DNA of 64,000 nt from Clostridia bacterium (lineage in GTDB: Bacteria > Bacillota > Clostridia > Oscillospirales > Acutalibacteraceae), in contig JAFTWB010000004.1 in the NCBI GenBank assembly GCA_017465505.1, positions 20,121 to 84,120 of the forward strand. Direction: 5' to 3'. The number at the start of each line of letters is the position of its first letter. Position 1 is the stretch's first letter. Of the stretch, positions 1 to 8,374 are shown in pieces. The notes under the pieces are model-generated. The model did not search any database, was not told where the DNA came from, and saw only the letters and a list, made by a program, of their open reading frames with translations. The position numbers and the translations under genes were made by a program.

Positions 1-676
1 CATGAAATACTTTACTTGTATATTGGTAACCTCTATCGCTGTGAAATAGCGGATGTGCAGTCGGATTGCTTTCAACTGCTTCATCAAAGGTATCAAATAC
101 AAGCTGATTGTTGTTGCTTGACCCAATTTTGTATGCGACTATTCTTCTGTCGCATATATCAAGAATTGCACTCAAATACAATTTTTTGACATCATCACCA
201 ACATAGTATTTGAATTCTGTAACATCTGTTAACCACTTTTCGTTTGGTGCATCTGCATAGAACTCTCTGTTAAGGATGTTTTCTGCCGTTACTTCCGGGG
301 TTGATTTTACATAGCTGTTTTTCTTCCTTCTGCAAACGGATTTTAAATGAAGTATCTGCATAAGTCTGCGGATTCGCTTCTTGTTATACTTGACTTTATG
401 TACTCTGTTAACTGTAATTGTCATCTGTCGATAGCCTAATATTCCATTTTGTTCTTCGTACAGTTCCTTTATCCACTCTATTAACTGTTCATTAATCTGC
501 TGACTTTTGCTTGGTTCTCTCTTTAACCATTTGTAGTAGGCACTACGGCAGATATGCAATTTCTCACACAGTTTTTCTATGGGATATCCTTCTGTTTTGT
601 TCAGGTACTGTATTGCTATGTATGAATCCTCATTCCTTACTCCGCTTACCAACCGCCTCCTCTCAGCTCCCTCAAT
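1..676 (-). CDS. IS3-family transposase OrfB (integrase core), partial
   Basis: This frame, set -1 relative to orfA, translates without a stop from about 676 to the window edge. It encodes an HTH_21-like region (residues KTEGYPIEKLCEKL) and a first catalytic Asp in WLTDVTEF. The second Asp is in HSDRGYQYT, close to the edge. The final Glu of the DDE triad lies outside the window. No good independent ATG with a ribosome-binding site is seen, so expression is probably by -1 frameshifting from orfA at an A7 run, as is usual in this family. The product would be a fused OrfAB transposase acting on the element ends. Confidence 0.85.
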   Translation of the reverse strand, partial: MEGAERRRLVSGVRNEDSYIAIQYLNKTEGYPIEKLCEKLHICRSAYYKWLKREPSKSQQINEQLIEWIKELYEEQNGILGYRQMTITVNRVHKVKYNKKRIRRLMQILHLKSVCRRKKNSYVKSTPEVTAENILNREFYADAPNEKWLTDVTEFKYYVGDDVKKLYLSAILDICDRRIVAYKIGSSNNNQLVFDTFDEAVESNPTAHPLFHSDRGYQYTSKVFH

Positions 677-1311
677 TTTTTTAGCAAAGCTATCTCCATT
701 TCCTGATCTTTAATCTTTGATTGTAATATCCTGTTTTCCTGTCGAAGTATTTCAGCTTCGCTTAATTCGCTTTCGGGTTTTGCTTTACCTCGGCGGTCTG
801 TTAAACCTTCTACTCCTTTTTCTTCGTATTTCTTTACCCAAGAGTAGATTTGTTGGTAACTCACCTCGTAGGTCTCTGCAGTTAATCTGTAATCTTTTCC
901 ATGTTCTATACAATAAGCTACAATTTTTACTCTCTCTTCCTGTGTGGTCTTTCTTCCTTTGGTCATATATATTTCTCCTTTGGCTGAACTTAACTTATGA
1001 CGCTCAGTATGACCATTATACCACATTACCCACTCTCTGAGCTGAGTTCTGCTTCTGATTTTATACTTTTTACATATATCTTCTTGACTTCCTTTTCCAG
1101 ACAGATATTCTTTTACCGCTTCTGCTTTCATTTCTTCGCTATACGTTTTTCTTCCGCTTTTTCTTAACCCTTGTGATTCATACTGCCCTACCATATCTCT
1201 TAATGTCGTTGTACCTATTCCGTATTTCTTCGCTATTTTGGCATAGCTTCCTTTTCCTGCTTGGTATTCTTTTATTGCTGCTATTTTCTCTTCATATCTT
1301 ATTTTTGGCAT
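646..1311 (-). CDS. IS3-family transposase OrfA (HTH DNA-binding protein)
   Basis: The 221-residue protein has three successive helix-turn-helix segments of the HTH_28/IS150 type, at roughly residues 5-48, 55-100 and 118-165. Each has the pattern of a conserved basic helix then WV/LR(D/E)W. A leucine-rich, charged C-terminus (residues 180-215) probably forms the coiled coil that pairs OrfA subunits. It ends in RGGGW just after the slippery A7 tract. In IS3 elements OrfA binds the terminal repeats and also limits transposition. It is slightly longer than many OrfA proteins because of the third HTH repeat. Confidence 0.88.
   Translation of the reverse strand: MPKIRYEEKIAAIKEYQAGKGSYAKIAKKYGIGTTTLRDMVGQYESQGLRKSGRKTYSEEMKAEAVKEYLSGKGSQEDICKKYKIRSRTQLREWVMWYNGHTERHKLSSAKGEIYMTKGRKTTQEERVKIVAYCIEHGKDYRLTAETYEVSYQQIYSWVKKYEEKGVEGLTDRRGKAKPESELSEAEILRQENRILQSKIKDQEMEIALLKKLRELRGGGW
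676..682 (-). other. A7 slippery tract, probable programmed -1 frameshift site
   Basis: On the minus strand the orfA frame reads CTA AAA AAA TTG. Slipping one base back on the A7 run moves the ribosome into the open orfB frame, giving KKIEGAERRR onward. This is the standard way IS3 elements make the OrfAB transposase. The site is seen directly; its use is inferred from the family. Confidence 0.65.
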
Positions 1312-1407
1312 AACAAAATCCCCTTAAAACTTCCTTGAAATCTTTTTGTTTTTTCAAGTGTCTACTTTAAGGGGATTATATCATTTCCGTCGGCTTTTTT
1401 ATTGGTA

Positions 1408-1436
1408 TTGAATTAGGCTTCGGCTTGTGGTAGAAT
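1408..1436 (+). promoter_or_regulatory. Sigma-A-type promoter for azlCD
   Basis: TTGAAT and TAGAAT are separated by 17 bp and lie 32 bp upstream of the azlC start, just outside the likely IS end. This is a plausible vegetative promoter in the gap between the IS and azlC. Confidence 0.5.
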
Positions 1437-1467
1437 ATGGAGAGATTTCAGGAAATAAGGTTTTAAA

Positions 1468-2166
1468 ATGAAAGATTTTTTAAAAGGACTTAAGGGCGGT
1501 ATACCCATAGGGCTTGGGTATCTTTCCGTATCCTTTGCCTTTGGAATTATGGCAATAAGCCTTGGCTTTGAGTGGTGGCAGGCGGTGCTTATTTCTATGA
1601 CAAACCTGACCTCGGCAGGTCAGCTTGCAGGCATAGGCATTATGATTCACCCTGCTCAATATCTGGATATGCTCCTAAGCCAGCTTACCATTAACATAAG
1701 ATATTCTTTTATGTCGGTATCTCTTTCTCAGAAGGTTACGCCTCAGTTTTCAGGCATAAAAAGATGGATTCTGGGCTTTTTTATGACAGACGAAATTTTC
1801 GCCGTTGCTTCAAACGAAAAGGAAGTCAGCGTGAAATTTTTCTCGGGGCTGACGATTTTCCCCTATATAGGCTGGACCTTGGGCACACTTCTGGGAAGTG
1901 TTCTGGGGAACGTGCTTCCTGCTGTAATTATGAATGCACTCTGTATTGCTATTTACGGAATGTTTGTGGCAATTGTGGTGCCCTCTGCAAAGGAGTCAAA
2001 AAGTCTGCTTCTGGTGGTGGGTGTTGCTATCTTACTTAGCTGTCTTTTCTACTATCTGCCTGTTTTAAATACCATTTCAAGCGGAATTGCAGTTTGTATC
2101 TGTGCCATTGTTTCAGCGGTTTTGGGAGCAATCTTCTTCCCTGTAAAGGAGGAAGAAAATGGATAA
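1468..2166 (+). CDS. azlC: AzlC family branched-chain amino acid exporter, large subunit
   Basis: The 232-residue membrane protein starts with the AzlC signature (GGIPIGLGYLSVSFAFGIMA) and has NLTSAGQLAGIGIM at about residues 46-60. Five or more hydrophobic segments follow. AzlC and AzlD together form a branched-chain amino acid efflux complex in the cytoplasmic membrane; the large subunit is the permease body. The stop overlaps the azlD start by 8 nt, so the pair should be translationally coupled. The ribosome site before the ATG is weak (ATAAGG). The specific substrate is inferred from the family only. Confidence 0.9.
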   Translation: MKDFLKGLKGGIPIGLGYLSVSFAFGIMAISLGFEWWQAVLISMTNLTSAGQLAGIGIMIHPAQYLDMLLSQLTINIRYSFMSVSLSQKVTPQFSGIKRWILGFFMTDEIFAVASNEKEVSVKFFSGLTIFPYIGWTLGTLLGSVLGNVLPAVIMNALCIAIYGMFVAIVVPSAKESKSLLLVVGVAILLSCLFYYLPVLNTISSGIAVCICAIVSAVLGAIFFPVKEEENG

Positions 2167-2479
2167 CAAAAGCTTTTTTATTTACCTGCTTATAATGGCA
2201 GGCTCAACCTATCTTATAAGGGCTATCCCCTTTGGGGCAATGAGAAAAAAGATTGAAAACAAATTCATCCGCTCGTTTCTTTACTACATCCCCTACACCG
2301 TTTTGTCGGCTATGACTTTTCCTGCCGCACTTTACGCCACAGGCAACATAATTGCGGCATCTTTTGGGCTTGTGGTAGCAATTCTCTTTGCCATAAAGGG
2401 CAAAGGACTCACCGTTGTGGCGGTGGCCGCCTGTGTTACGGTTTTACTTGTTGAAATTGTTATGACTTATATTTTTTAA
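2159..2479 (+). CDS. azlD: AzlD family branched-chain amino acid exporter, small subunit
   Basis: The 106-residue protein has four hydrophobic segments and the AzlD hallmark TYLIRAIPFGAMRKKI at residues 18-33, followed by SFLYYIPYTVLSAMTFPA. It is the small partner of AzlC in the export complex. Its ATG lies inside the last codons of azlC, with GGAGG just upstream in the azlC coding sequence, which supports coupled translation. Length matches the family. Confidence 0.9.
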   Translation: MDNKSFFIYLLIMAGSTYLIRAIPFGAMRKKIENKFIRSFLYYIPYTVLSAMTFPAALYATGNIIAASFGLVVAILFAIKGKGLTVVAVAACVTVLLVEIVMTYIF

Positions 2480-2499
2480 AATAAGAAAGGATTTTGACT

Positions 2500-3525
2500 A
2501 TGTTTTCTTTTGAAAGTGACTACACCGAGGGTGCACACCCTGCTATACTTGACGCTTTGGTGCGTACTAATTTTGAGCAGTTAAGCGGTTACGGCTTTGA
2601 CAAATACTGCGACTCTGCAAAGGAGAAAATCAAAAAAGCCTGTGGCACTGATGAGGCAGAGGTCTTTTTTATCTCAGGCGGCACACAGACAAATCAGCTT
2701 GTTATTGACACTGTGCTTTCTCCTTACGAGGGTGTTGTGAGCACTGTTTCAGGTCATATTGAAGGGCACGAAGCAGGAGCTGTGGAGTTTACAGGTCACA
2801 AGGTGCTCACTGTACCCCATCACCTCGGCAAAATGAACGCTTCGGACCTTAAAAATTTACTTGAGGTTTTCTACGCTGATGATAATCACGACCATATGGT
2901 CTTCCCCGGTATGGTTTACATTTCTCATCCCAGTGAGTACGGCACACTCTACACTCTTGCAGAGTTAACTGCAATTTCCGACATTTGCAGAAAATATGAA
3001 ATTCCTCTTTTCCTGGACGGTGCAAGACTGGGCTATGGTCTTATGAGCAACGGCACTGACGTAACCCTTCAGGATATTGCAAGGCTTTGCGATGTTTTCT
3101 ACATTGGCGGTACAAAGGTTGGTGCTTTGTGCGGTGAGGCGGTTGTGTTTACCCACAACAATGCTCCCAAGCACTTCTTTACAAGCATTAAGCAACACGG
3201 TGCTTTGCTTGCAAAGGGCAGACTTTTGGGCGTTCAGTTTGACACACTTTTCACCGATGATTTGTACTTTAAGATTGCCAAAAACGCCATTGACAAGGCT
3301 GACAGAATGAGAGCCGCTTTCATAGAAAAGGGCTACAAAATCTTTATCGAAACCATTACAAACCAGATTTTCATCGTTCTTGAAAACACAAAAATGCAGG
3401 AGCTTAAGAAGTCTGTTTCCTTTGGTTTCTGGGAAAAATTTGATCACAACCACACTGTTGTTCGTTTTGCCTCAAGCTGGGCAACTACTGATGAAGCAGT
3501 GGACAAGCTTATTGAATTACTGTAA
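2500..3525 (+). CDS. ltaE: Threonine aldolase-type PLP-dependent beta-eliminating lyase
   Basis: The protein of about 341 residues has the fold-type I pattern of low-specificity L-threonine aldolases: FFISGGTQTNQLVID near the N-terminus, the PLP-binding Asp in FLDGARLGYG and the Schiff-base Lys in FYIGGTKVGALCGEA. It would cleave L-threonine or allo-threonine to glycine and acetaldehyde, though related members act on other beta-hydroxy amino acids. I chose the ATG at 2500 over an upstream TTG because AAGAAAGG lies about 9 nt before it. It follows azlD by 20 nt and may be cotranscribed with the exporter genes. Confidence 0.85.
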   Translation: MFSFESDYTEGAHPAILDALVRTNFEQLSGYGFDKYCDSAKEKIKKACGTDEAEVFFISGGTQTNQLVIDTVLSPYEGVVSTVSGHIEGHEAGAVEFTGHKVLTVPHHLGKMNASDLKNLLEVFYADDNHDHMVFPGMVYISHPSEYGTLYTLAELTAISDICRKYEIPLFLDGARLGYGLMSNGTDVTLQDIARLCDVFYIGGTKVGALCGEAVVFTHNNAPKHFFTSIKQHGALLAKGRLLGVQFDTLFTDDLYFKIAKNAIDKADRMRAAFIEKGYKIFIETITNQIFIVLENTKMQELKKSVSFGFWEKFDHNHTVVRFASSWATTDEAVDKLIELL

Positions 3526-3536
3526 TTACTGCAAAA

Positions 3537-3566
3537 AAACTCTCGGATTTTTACGTCCGAGAGTTT
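3537..3566. terminator. Bidirectional intrinsic terminator between converging genes
   Basis: AAACTCTCGGA and TCCGAGAGTTT form an 11-bp stem around an 8-nt loop. T-rich sequence follows on the plus strand, and an A7 run precedes it, giving T7 on the minus strand. It serves both the lyase gene and the converging gltS-like gene. Confidence 0.85.
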
Positions 3567-3571
3567 TCTTT

Positions 3572-4954
3572 TTATTTCTTCTTTTTCTTTTTTCCTGCAA
3601 GAAGCATAAAGAGGGTAAGTGCCACCAGATAAAGGCTTGCTAAAGCAAGAGTAATCCACACGGCAGTGTCACCGTTGGCGGCGTATTTTACAAGAATAAG
3701 CACAGGAAAGCCGAAAGCTATACCGAAGGAGCTGCCCACAACAAGCTGGTTTGAGGCAGGGGTTTCAAACTCGGGGTCAACCTCTCTTAAAAGAAGTATA
3801 CCTGAGCTGATTGTGCCTGTAAGCATACCAAACATACCGAGGAAAGCCTCGTATTTATAATCGGGATAGATTTTGTCACACAAAAACTTAAGGTACAGGA
3901 AGGTAACCACGCCACCCACAACAGAAAGCAGGATAAAGGGCACCCAATAGCCCTGAAGGTCTGAAATATCTATGCTTGCAATACCTGTAATAATCATAAG
4001 GTCAAAGGCAAGACCTGAGATTCTGCTTAAGAGGTAGTTGTTCTGATACTGACGGGTCATAAGCTTTGTTTTTCTCAGCCCTGTAATACAGCTGCGGACA
4101 ATAATGGCCACAAGAGAGCCTAAAATGAAGTTAAAGCCCCACACAAAGGAAGATACTGTATTTTTAAGGCCATCTGAGATAAGCCCTGCCAAAGACTCTA
4201 TGCCCAGAGTAAGAAGGAATGTGAGCAGATAAACCATTCCCACAAGAGCAACCTGAATACTGAACTTATCGATGGATTCTGCAATGGGGATTTCGTTTTC
4301 GTGCTGATAGGTGTCAACAGTAACCGAGCCTGAGATAACACGCTTTTCGGTTACTCTCTTAAGCTTATTCTTTTTGCTTAGGACGTTGAGATAAATCACA
4401 CCCACAATGCAGGCACACAAGAAGCCTGCCGCCGCAAGAGAAAGGCCGAAGGTTTTGCCGCCAATCATTCCCGACTGCTCGTAAAGGGTGCCGATGTTAT
4501 TTGCCTGACCGGGGCCCTGACCGTAAGCCATAGGAAGAAGTACGCCGCTGGCTTTGAAAAGCTCTGGCATAAAGGTATAGGCAAGGGTAAGGGTAATTAC
4601 AAGGCCTGCTACCGCCTGCACAAGATATGTGCCAACTATGAGAGCGCCGCTTTTTGCTCCCACAAGAGGGGTGTCTGAGGTATCTTTCTCGGGGACTTTC
4701 AAAGAAAGGGCAATAAAGCCGAAGCCCAGAGAATGATATGTAACTTTCTCAAGGAATACAGGGTCAATATGAACTAAGCCTGTGGTTTTGATTATAAGAA
4801 GAATAAAGCCTGCAATAACCGCAGTGGGCATAAGGCTTTGTCTGATAAACTTAACCTTTCGCCTTAAGACATTTGCCAGAATAATCAGGGCCGCCATAAT
4901 TCCCATCTGGATAATGGGATTCCACAGCGACGTATTGGCTGCTGAATAATCCAT
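3572..4954 (-). CDS. Sodium/glutamate symporter family protein (GltS-like)
   Basis: The 460-residue protein is highly hydrophobic, with about 11-12 predicted membrane segments in two halves joined by a charged loop at about residues 195-225. The MAYGQGPGQANNIG stretch near residue 143 resembles the conserved G/Q/N-rich re-entrant region of the ESS family of Na+:glutamate symporters, and a second such region (FGMLTGTISSGILLLREVDPE) follows in the C-terminal half. The start lies one nucleotide after the plsC-like stop, so the two form an operon. The C-terminus ends in a run of lysines. Glutamate as substrate is inferred from the family. Confidence 0.78.
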   Translation of the reverse strand: MDYSAANTSLWNPIIQMGIMAALIILANVLRRKVKFIRQSLMPTAVIAGFILLIIKTTGLVHIDPVFLEKVTYHSLGFGFIALSLKVPEKDTSDTPLVGAKSGALIVGTYLVQAVAGLVITLTLAYTFMPELFKASGVLLPMAYGQGPGQANNIGTLYEQSGMIGGKTFGLSLAAAGFLCACIVGVIYLNVLSKKNKLKRVTEKRVISGSVTVDTYQHENEIPIAESIDKFSIQVALVGMVYLLTFLLTLGIESLAGLISDGLKNTVSSFVWGFNFILGSLVAIIVRSCITGLRKTKLMTRQYQNNYLLSRISGLAFDLMIITGIASIDISDLQGYWVPFILLSVVGGVVTFLYLKFLCDKIYPDYKYEAFLGMFGMLTGTISSGILLLREVDPEFETPASNQLVVGSSFGIAFGFPVLILVKYAANGDTAVWITLALASLYLVALTLFMLLAGKKKKKK

Positions 4955-4955
4955 A

Positions 4956-6101
4956 TTACTTTACCGCCTCCGCTAATGAATTTTTCTCTATCGCCTTATA
5001 GTAAAGCATAAATTTAAGAGCGTTGGTTTCTTCGGGGATGATGGTTTCGTAGTAATCCTTGCCTACTGAGAAAACCAAGGCTTTTTGTCCGTGCATAGCC
5101 AAATCGGAAATATCCTTTACGGGGATACTCAAAGAGCCACAGGTAAGGCTATGAGGAGTAAGTGTAATAGTAGCCTTGGAGAGCTCTGTTTGCTGATGAT
5201 TTTTAACTGTAAAAAGGCTGACATTTTCAGCAGTATAGGCTTTTTCTTTGAGCACATCCTCTTCAATACAGGATTTCTGCCAATCTGAAAGCTCTTTTAC
5301 GGTTTTATGGCTGATACCCTCAAGAAAACCATACTGAGTGTATCTGAAGGTCAAATTGCACTTTGAACAGGTGACAGTGTCCTTATGGGTGCTGATGGTT
5401 TCATAAGCTTTGCACTTGGGGCAGATAAAGAGAAGCTCCTCCATACCTGCGGCAAGGTTTTTGCCCTTGTACTTCTGAGGATTTTCAAGCTGACGGGCGT
5501 AAGCGTCTTCGTAAAGGTCGTCACAAATAAGCTTATAAATCTCATCTGTGCTCATTTTTGAAAGCTCATCGGCGGTGTAGATATTTTTCACTCCGCCTTT
5601 AAGATAACCTTTTCTCAGGCTTTTGCTCCACATAGGGCTGACAAAATATCCGCCCTCGATTTTATAGGTGACAAGTCCGCATTTTGAGCTTTGGATAAGC
5701 TTTGCGGTAGCAGGAGCAATGGGATTTGTAATGCCGTCCCAGCTTCTGACGCCTTCGGCAAACATACACACGTTTTTGCCCTTTCGGCAATGCCTTATAA
5801 TATCCATAACCGTACCTGAAGCAAGAGCACCCTTGGGTCTGAGAATAGGCTCAAAGCCCCATTTGAGAAGCTTATAGGCAAACTTCCAACGGGAGATGTG
5901 CTCACTTCCCACAAGGTACATATTCTTTTTGAAGCTTACGCCTACAAGCACAGGGTCCCAGTCAGTAACGTGATTTGAAAGGACTATGTAATTATGGGGC
6001 AAATTCTTTGCCACTTCGTACTTATAACCGAATTTCAGTCTGAGGAAAAGTCCCACAGGAGGACGTAAAATTGACCAGACTATTTTATGACGTTTCTTCA
6101 C
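4956..6101 (-). CDS. PlsC-like acyltransferase with C-terminal zinc ribbon
   Basis: The N-terminal half (about residues 1-190) is a glycerol-3-phosphate/lysophosphatidate acyltransferase domain with the catalytic NHVTDWD (HX4D) block and FAEGVRSWDG. The C-terminal half is not part of classic PlsC. It holds a Cys4 ribbon (CPKCKAYE...CSKCNLTF) and a beta-rich tail. I chose the GTG at 6101, which follows AAAGGAG at the correct distance; an ATG ten codons upstream has no ribosome site. It probably acylates lysophosphatidate or a related lipid at the membrane. The two-domain form is not the housekeeping PlsC, so the substrate is uncertain. Confidence 0.8.
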   Translation of the reverse strand: MKKRHKIVWSILRPPVGLFLRLKFGYKYEVAKNLPHNYIVLSNHVTDWDPVLVGVSFKKNMYLVGSEHISRWKFAYKLLKWGFEPILRPKGALASGTVMDIIRHCRKGKNVCMFAEGVRSWDGITNPIAPATAKLIQSSKCGLVTYKIEGGYFVSPMWSKSLRKGYLKGGVKNIYTADELSKMSTDEIYKLICDDLYEDAYARQLENPQKYKGKNLAAGMEELLFICPKCKAYETISTHKDTVTCSKCNLTFRYTQYGFLEGISHKTVKELSDWQKSCIEEDVLKEKAYTAENVSLFTVKNHQQTELSKATITLTPHSLTCGSLSIPVKDISDLAMHGQKALVFSVGKDYYETIIPEETNALKFMLYYKAIEKNSLAEAVK

Positions 6102-6224
6102 TAAACCACTCCTTTCAGCGAAGCACAACATATATAGTACATTTTATCACAAAGTAAAAATAAAATCCATATCTTTTTGTAAAACTTTTTCAAAATTTGC
6201 CAAGGCAATTTCTATATAATAAAA

Positions 6225-6253
6225 TTGACAGGCTTTTGGCTCTGTGATAATAT
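6225..6253 (+). promoter_or_regulatory. Sigma-A-type promoter for cysK
   Basis: A consensus TTGACA and a TAATAT are separated by 17 bp, 25 bp upstream of the cysK start. No T-box or S-box leader fits in the short gap. Confidence 0.65.
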
Positions 6254-6278
6254 ACTTATATAAAAGGAGATGTCAGTT

Positions 6279-7208
6279 ATGAATATATATACCTCTGCCG
6301 ATATGCTTATTGGCAAAACCCCTCTGCTAAAGCTTACAAACATTGAGAAAAGCCTTGACCTTAAGGCAAATCTTCTGGCAAAGCTTGAGTTTTTCAATCC
6401 CGGCGGCTCTGTAAAAGACAGGGTGGCAAAGACTATGCTGGATGAGTATGAGGCTCAGGGACTTCTTAAGGAAGGCTCTGTGATTATTGAGCCTACCTCG
6501 GGCAATACGGGTATCGGGCTTTCTCTGGTGGCCGCCGCAAGAGGCTACAAGGCGATTATTGTTATGCCTGATTCTATGAGCGTTGAGCGTAGGATTTTAA
6601 TGAAGGCTTATGGTGCCGAGCTTGTGCTCACTGACGGAAAGCTTGGTATGGCAGGAGCTATCCAAAAAGCTCAGGAGCTTAAGGAGAGTATCCCCCAGAG
6701 CATTATTGCGGGTCAGTTTACAAATCCCTCAAACCCTCAGGCACACTACAACACCACTGGTCCCGAAATTTACGAGGATACTGACGGTCTGGTGGATATT
6801 TTTGTGGCAGGAGTAGGCACAGGTGGCACAATAACAGGCACAGGAAGATACCTTAAAGAGAAAAACAAGGATATAAAAATTGTGGGTATTGAGCCTGATA
6901 ACTCGGCAGTACTTTCAGGCAAAGAGGCAGGAAGCCACAAGCTGCAAGGTATCGGTGCAGGTTTTATACCCGAGGTACTGGACGTAAACGTCCTTGACGA
7001 AATAGTCACTGTTTCAGCTGACGAAGCTTTTAATGCAAGCAGACTTATAGGCAAAAGCGAGGGTATTCTGGTGGGTATTTCCTCAGGTGCGGCACTTTCT
7101 GCGGCAATAGAGCTTGCCAAAAAGCAGGAAAATGAGGGCAAAAACATTGTGGTGCTTTTACCCGACACAGGCGACAGATACCTCTCCACCGAGCTTTTTG
7201 AAGAATAA
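6279..7208 (+). CDS. cysK: Cysteine synthase A (O-acetylserine sulfhydrylase)
   Basis: The 309-residue protein has the full CysK pattern. The PLP-binding Lys is in NPGGSVKDR, the substrate loop is EPTSGNTG, and the phosphate-binding loop is GVGTGGTITG. ILVGISSGAA lies near the C-terminus. It makes L-cysteine from O-acetylserine and sulfide. The start at 6279 is preferred because AAAGGAGA overlaps the earlier ATG and is well spaced from this one. The next gene begins one nucleotide after the stop, so the two are probably cotranscribed. Confidence 0.95.
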   Translation: MNIYTSADMLIGKTPLLKLTNIEKSLDLKANLLAKLEFFNPGGSVKDRVAKTMLDEYEAQGLLKEGSVIIEPTSGNTGIGLSLVAAARGYKAIIVMPDSMSVERRILMKAYGAELVLTDGKLGMAGAIQKAQELKESIPQSIIAGQFTNPSNPQAHYNTTGPEIYEDTDGLVDIFVAGVGTGGTITGTGRYLKEKNKDIKIVGIEPDNSAVLSGKEAGSHKLQGIGAGFIPEVLDVNVLDEIVTVSADEAFNASRLIGKSEGILVGISSGAALSAAIELAKKQENEGKNIVVLLPDTGDRYLSTELFEE

Positions 7209-7209
7209 A

Positions 7210-8361
7210 ATGAACAGAAACGATTTTTTAAAGCACTCAAGGTACTTATCGCACCTTATGTCTGCCGCCATAAAGCAGACTGAACCAAGCACTCCCTTTG
7301 AAGGGATAAACTGGGAGTTTCTCATAGCTCTTGCGAAGAAGCACGACTCTCTGCTTATGATTGAGCCTGCTCTTAATAAGCTCAGCTTACCTGATGAAGT
7401 AAGAAAAGCCTTCAATGAACTTAAGAATTTTTATCTTGCAAGGATTATCAGGCAAAATATTGAGGCTGAGAATGTACTATCACGGCTTGAAAAGCAAAAC
7501 ATAAGATACCTGAAAATGAAAGGCTCTCATATAAAGGATTTTTACCCCGACCCTCTTATGAGAAGCTTTAACGATATTGATTTGCTTATAGACAAAGAAA
7601 ATCTCCTTAAGGCAAAGCCCTTGATGGAAAGCTTAGGCTACACCCTGAAAAATTCTGTGGATTACCACGATGAGTACGAGAAGGACAGCTTTTATATCTA
7701 TGAGCTTCACTCAAGCCTTGTTTCGAAAAAAGAAAAATACAGAAAGGTTTTTGAAAATCCCTTTGAAAAGGCTATTCAGGAGAAGAACTCTCTCGGCTTT
7801 AAGCTAAGAAACGAGTACCTTTACCTTCACCTTTTCTTCCATCTTTACAACCACTTCACCAGCACAGGTTGCGGCGTAAGGCTTTTTGCAGACTTTCTTG
7901 TATTCAGAGAATACATCAAGGATATTGACCAAAAATTCATAGATTCGGTTATTGAAAAATATAAGATGACGGAGTTTAAAGCCACTGTAGACGAGCTGAC
8001 GGACTACTTTTTCTTTGGTAAAGAAGTCAGCGAAAAAACCGAGAAAATTGCCGAGTACATCTTCACCAACGAAACAACCGGTGTTTATAAATTTCACGTT
8101 GCAAGCTTCGGCTTTTTCGGTAAAATCGGCTTTTTCCTGAGAAACTGGTTTCCAAAAGCAAAAGACCTTGCTTTTCGTTATCCTGTCCTTGAAAAACACC
8201 CCGTACTTCTCCCTGTATGTTGGATACGCAGGATTTTTTACACCCTGTTTTTCAACCGAAAGGCAATAAAAGAACAGGCAGAAAGCATTAAAACTGTCAA
8301 CAGCGAGGAATATAAACAAATCAAAGAAATAAGAGAATCAGCAAAAAACGGTACACCTTAA
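7210..8361 (+). CDS. Uncharacterised nucleotidyltransferase-fold protein (NTP_transf_5)
   Basis: The 383-residue protein contains the block YLKMKGSHIKDFYPDPLMRS followed by FNDIDLLID (about residues 97-125). This is typical of the NTP_transf_5 family, in which DIDLL supplies the metal-binding acidic pair. The rest is helical and rich in aromatic residues. Related proteins often sit near surface polysaccharide or peptide-modification genes, and their substrates are mostly unknown. Here it directly follows cysK, with one nucleotide between stop and ATG. Its stop codon lies inside a perfect palindrome shared with the converging gene. No specific function can be assigned. Confidence 0.75.
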   Translation: MNRNDFLKHSRYLSHLMSAAIKQTEPSTPFEGINWEFLIALAKKHDSLLMIEPALNKLSLPDEVRKAFNELKNFYLARIIRQNIEAENVLSRLEKQNIRYLKMKGSHIKDFYPDPLMRSFNDIDLLIDKENLLKAKPLMESLGYTLKNSVDYHDEYEKDSFYIYELHSSLVSKKEKYRKVFENPFEKAIQEKNSLGFKLRNEYLYLHLFFHLYNHFTSTGCGVRLFADFLVFREYIKDIDQKFIDSVIEKYKMTEFKATVDELTDYFFFGKEVSEKTEKIAEYIFTNETTGVYKFHVASFGFFGKIGFFLRNWFPKAKDLAFRYPVLEKHPVLLPVCWIRRIFYTLFFNRKAIKEQAESIKTVNSEEYKQIKEIRESAKNGTP

Positions 8362-8374
8362 AGGTGTACCGTTT
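8346..8374. terminator. Palindromic bidirectional terminator containing both stop codons
   Basis: AAACGGTACACCTT and AAGGTGTACCGTTT form a perfect 14-bp inverted repeat around a single central A. The plus-strand TAA (8359-8361) and the minus-strand TAA (8358-8360) both lie at the apex, so the two converging genes overlap by 4 nt. T-rich sequence follows on each strand. Confidence 0.8.

Larger units (their letters stand above)
1..1383 (-). mobile_element. IS3-family insertion sequence (IS150-like), truncated by window edge
   Basis: Two overlapping minus-strand reading frames, orfA and orfB, have the order, overlap and motifs of an IS3-family element. OrfA carries helix-turn-helix repeats and OrfB carries the DDE integrase core. 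The end upstream of orfA is probably near 1383, where minus-strand sequence starting TGATATAATCC is followed by AAAGTAGACAC, which resembles terminal repeats of this group. The CCCCTTAAA segment recurs inverted at about 1320 and 1370. The other end lies outside the window, so neither target duplication nor completeness can be judged. The exact boundary is an inference. Confidence 0.85.

Noticed and set aside
717-1040. Plus-strand open frame opposite the IS3 orfA
   Set aside because: It is a shadow of orfA; no ribosome site, and leucine-rich low-complexity translation.
6132-6278. Possible T-box or S-box leader before cysK
   Set aside because: The gap is short, has a normal promoter close to the gene and no matching conserved blocks.
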